From the NCBI GenBank assembly GCA_016206515.1, contig JACQRN010000276.1, positions 1-14,698 on the forward strand: a stretch of 14,698 nt of DNA, written 5' to 3'. Below, in pieces: positions 13,242 to 14,698 of the stretch. The translations under genes were made by a program, and so were the position numbers. The stretch is from Planctomycetota bacterium. GTDB taxonomy: Bacteria; Planctomycetota; SBBH01; JACQRN01. Position 1 is the stretch's first letter. Each line of letters begins with the position of its first letter. The notes under the pieces were generated by a model that saw nothing but the letters and a program-made list of their open reading frames with translations, made no database searches and was not told the DNA's origin.

Positions 13242-14651
13242 ATGCTCAATCGTGCCCTGCTCGCGGGCCTCCTCCTCGCCGGGTGCGGCGCGCAGGGGGA
13301 CGCCCCGTTCCGCCCGCAGGCGCTGCTCGGGCGGGACGCGCCGATGCTGCCTTCCCTCGGTCCGCCGCCGACGCTTCCCGAGCGGGACGCGCAGGTCGCC
13401 GCGATGCGGCGCGAACTCACCGGGGTGCGCGTCTCCCTGTCGCTCGAGGAGGTGGAACTCGGGACGATCCTGGAGGCGATCGCCGCGACGACCGGGGTGT
13501 CGGTGGCGCGCTCCCCGAACGTGGATCCTTCCCTGGGGCCGCTGACGCTGCACGCGCGCGGGATGTCCTTGCTCGACGCCCTGACCTGGATCTGCCGACA
13601 GGCGGGGGTCTCGTACCAGCTCCTGCCGGAGATCGGGCCGTGCCTCGTGCGGGCCCCCGCGCAGGGGCGGTTCGAGCCGCCGCGCCCGCACCTGATTTAC
13701 GTGGGGGATCTTGTCCATGTCCCCGAGGCGCCCGCGGGAATGGCGCAGGTCCTCCTGATGAACCGGACGCTCTTCGATCCGACCGCGTCGCTGCCGGATC
13801 CGGACACGGCGGGCGGTGCGGCCTCGGCGCGCGAGTCGATGCGCGCGATCGACGCGCGGATGATGGACCTGGAGGGGCAGTTCGGATTCGCGATGTCGTT
13901 GGCGCCCGCCGTCCGTAAGGAGCGCAGCCATGCGTACGGCGTGCTGGTCACGCGGCTCCTGGAGCCGTTCGGCGCGTCCGTGCGGGTCAACGGCGACGGG
14001 AGGACCCTTCTGGTGCGCGCGATCCCGACCGCCGTGCACCGGATCGAGACCGTCCTCGACGCCATCCGCGCCGGGAGGGGGCCCGTCCCGGAGGCGGGCG
14101 GGGAAGCGCCCCCCGCCGGCGCGCCCCCCGACACGCCCGTGTTCGTGCGGCTCTCCGGATCTCCCCTGGCCTCCGCGTCCCGGATCTTCCTGGAGCGGAC
14201 CGGGATTGCGGTCGGGTTCGTCCCGGCGTACGCCGACCGCCGCGTCGACGCGGCCTGGGACGGGGTGAGCGCCCGGATCGTCCTGGAGGATCTGGCGGCG
14301 AGGACGGGGCATCGCGGCTTCCTCTGGGAGGAGGGGCGCGGCGCATGGCTCCTGCCGGACGCGCCGGGAGAGCCCGACGCGAGCGCGGAGATCCCGTTCG
14401 ACCGGTGCGTCGTCGGCGCCTGGCGGGTGCAGGACCTGGTGAACTTCTGGGGGCCGAAGGTCCTGCGGCAGCTCCTGCTCGCGCACCTGGAGGACCGCCC
14501 GTGGGGGCGCGACGGGTACCTCCTGTGGCTCGATCCGGCGACCGGGACCCTCGTGGCGCACCACGACCCGGCGACCCAAGCGCGGATCGAGGCGTTCCTC
14601 GGGGACCTCCGGCGCAGGATCTCCCTCCGCGGTGGCGAGGCGTTGCGGTAA
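13242..14651 (+). CDS. Lipoprotein with repeated STN / secretin-N-like modules
   Basis: A 469-residue protein. It starts with a lipoprotein signal (lipobox LAGC, acylated C15), then a Pro-rich linker. An STN-like module follows at about residues 62-128 (VSLSLEEVELGTILEAIAATTGVSV, quoted in part as LGTILEAIAATTGV, then LTLHARGMSLLDALTWI). A middle region at about 150-276 ends in a secretin-N-like pattern (LLVRAIPTAVHRIETVLDAI). A Pro/Gly linker leads to a second STN-like copy at about 301-371 (ASRIFLERTGIAVGF, then ARIVLEDLAARTG). A C-terminal unit at about 392-458 (RVQDLVNF, then LVAHHDPATQARIEAFLGDL) follows the same logic. STN and N-domains are the periplasmic parts of secretins and TonB receptors, but no beta-barrel or secretin pore follows. 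It may be an outer-membrane-anchored adaptor or scaffold. It is divergent from the two-component operon. I do not know a characterised homologue. Confidence 0.75.
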   Translation: MLNRALLAGLLLAGCGAQGDAPFRPQALLGRDAPMLPSLGPPPTLPERDAQVAAMRRELTGVRVSLSLEEVELGTILEAIAATTGVSVARSPNVDPSLGPLTLHARGMSLLDALTWICRQAGVSYQLLPEIGPCLVRAPAQGRFEPPRPHLIYVGDLVHVPEAPAGMAQVLLMNRTLFDPTASLPDPDTAGGAASARESMRAIDARMMDLEGQFGFAMSLAPAVRKERSHAYGVLVTRLLEPFGASVRVNGDGRTLLVRAIPTAVHRIETVLDAIRAGRGPVPEAGGEAPPAGAPPDTPVFVRLSGSPLASASRIFLERTGIAVGFVPAYADRRVDAAWDGVSARIVLEDLAARTGHRGFLWEEGRGAWLLPDAPGEPDASAEIPFDRCVVGAWRVQDLVNFWGPKVLRQLLLAHLEDRPWGRDGYLLWLDPATGTLVAHHDPATQARIEAFLGDLRRRISLRGGEALR

Positions 14652-14698
14652 CGGGGTGGGACGGTTCCCTGTTCCCCACACCCCCTCCCCTTGCGACA

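Noticed and set aside
14652..14698. Terminal 47 bases after the lipoprotein gene
   Set aside because: C-rich and without a hairpin or T-run; no terminator or new start can be supported before the window ends.

Overview
The window is high-GC bacterial chromosomal DNA, densely coding on both strands, with many 4-base start/stop overlaps and no RNA genes, CRISPR array, insertion sequence or phage genes that I can see. Features that suggest the source: an EboE-type protein, a lipoprotein with repeated STN/secretin-N-like modules of a style common in Planctomycetota, a secreted prenyltransferase/squalene-cyclase-like toroid, and transcription units that start with a TANNNT hexamer a few bases before the start codon. 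Together these point to a high-GC Gram-negative lineage such as Planctomycetota, Acidobacteriota or a candidate phylum. I cannot fix the phylum.

Left part (1-4100). The 3' end of an unrecognised gene is followed by an EboE-like TIM-barrel gene. It converges on a two-gene unit encoding a sigma-70-like (ECF-type) factor and a translationally coupled 64-residue protein. The two convergent stop regions share a heptanucleotide tandem repeat. Divergent from the sigma gene is a VapB/VapC toxin-antitoxin pair with a near-consensus promoter embedded in an inverted-repeat operator. Next is a membrane-anchored coiled-coil protein on the minus strand. A REP/MITE-like interspersed repeat lies immediately upstream of its promoter.

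Middle (4101-8721). A YbbA/YbbP-like ABC transporter (ATPase plus a large two-FtsX-domain permease, overlapping by 4 bases) lies on the minus strand. It is followed by a plus-strand ChrA-type chromate transporter.

Right part (8722-14698). Five minus-strand genes run in order: secreted toroid protein, secreted protein with two PepSY-like repeats, OmpR-type response regulator, histidine kinase with a His/Glu-rich sensor loop, and a membrane-anchored jellyroll (LamG/DUF1080-like) protein. The last three overlap by 4 bases each. This looks like an envelope-sensing two-component operon carrying its own periplasmic partners. Divergent from it is the STN-module lipoprotein. The 196-base divergent region holds repeated TACGTC elements and a perfect hairpin that could be the regulator's operator.

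No intergenic gap exceeds 300 bases. The most interesting items are the five-gene two-component cassette with its candidate operator, the apparent leaderless-initiation pattern, the sigma factor with its coupled small protein, the self-contained VapBC promoter/operator, and the 7-bp repeat at a convergent gene junction.
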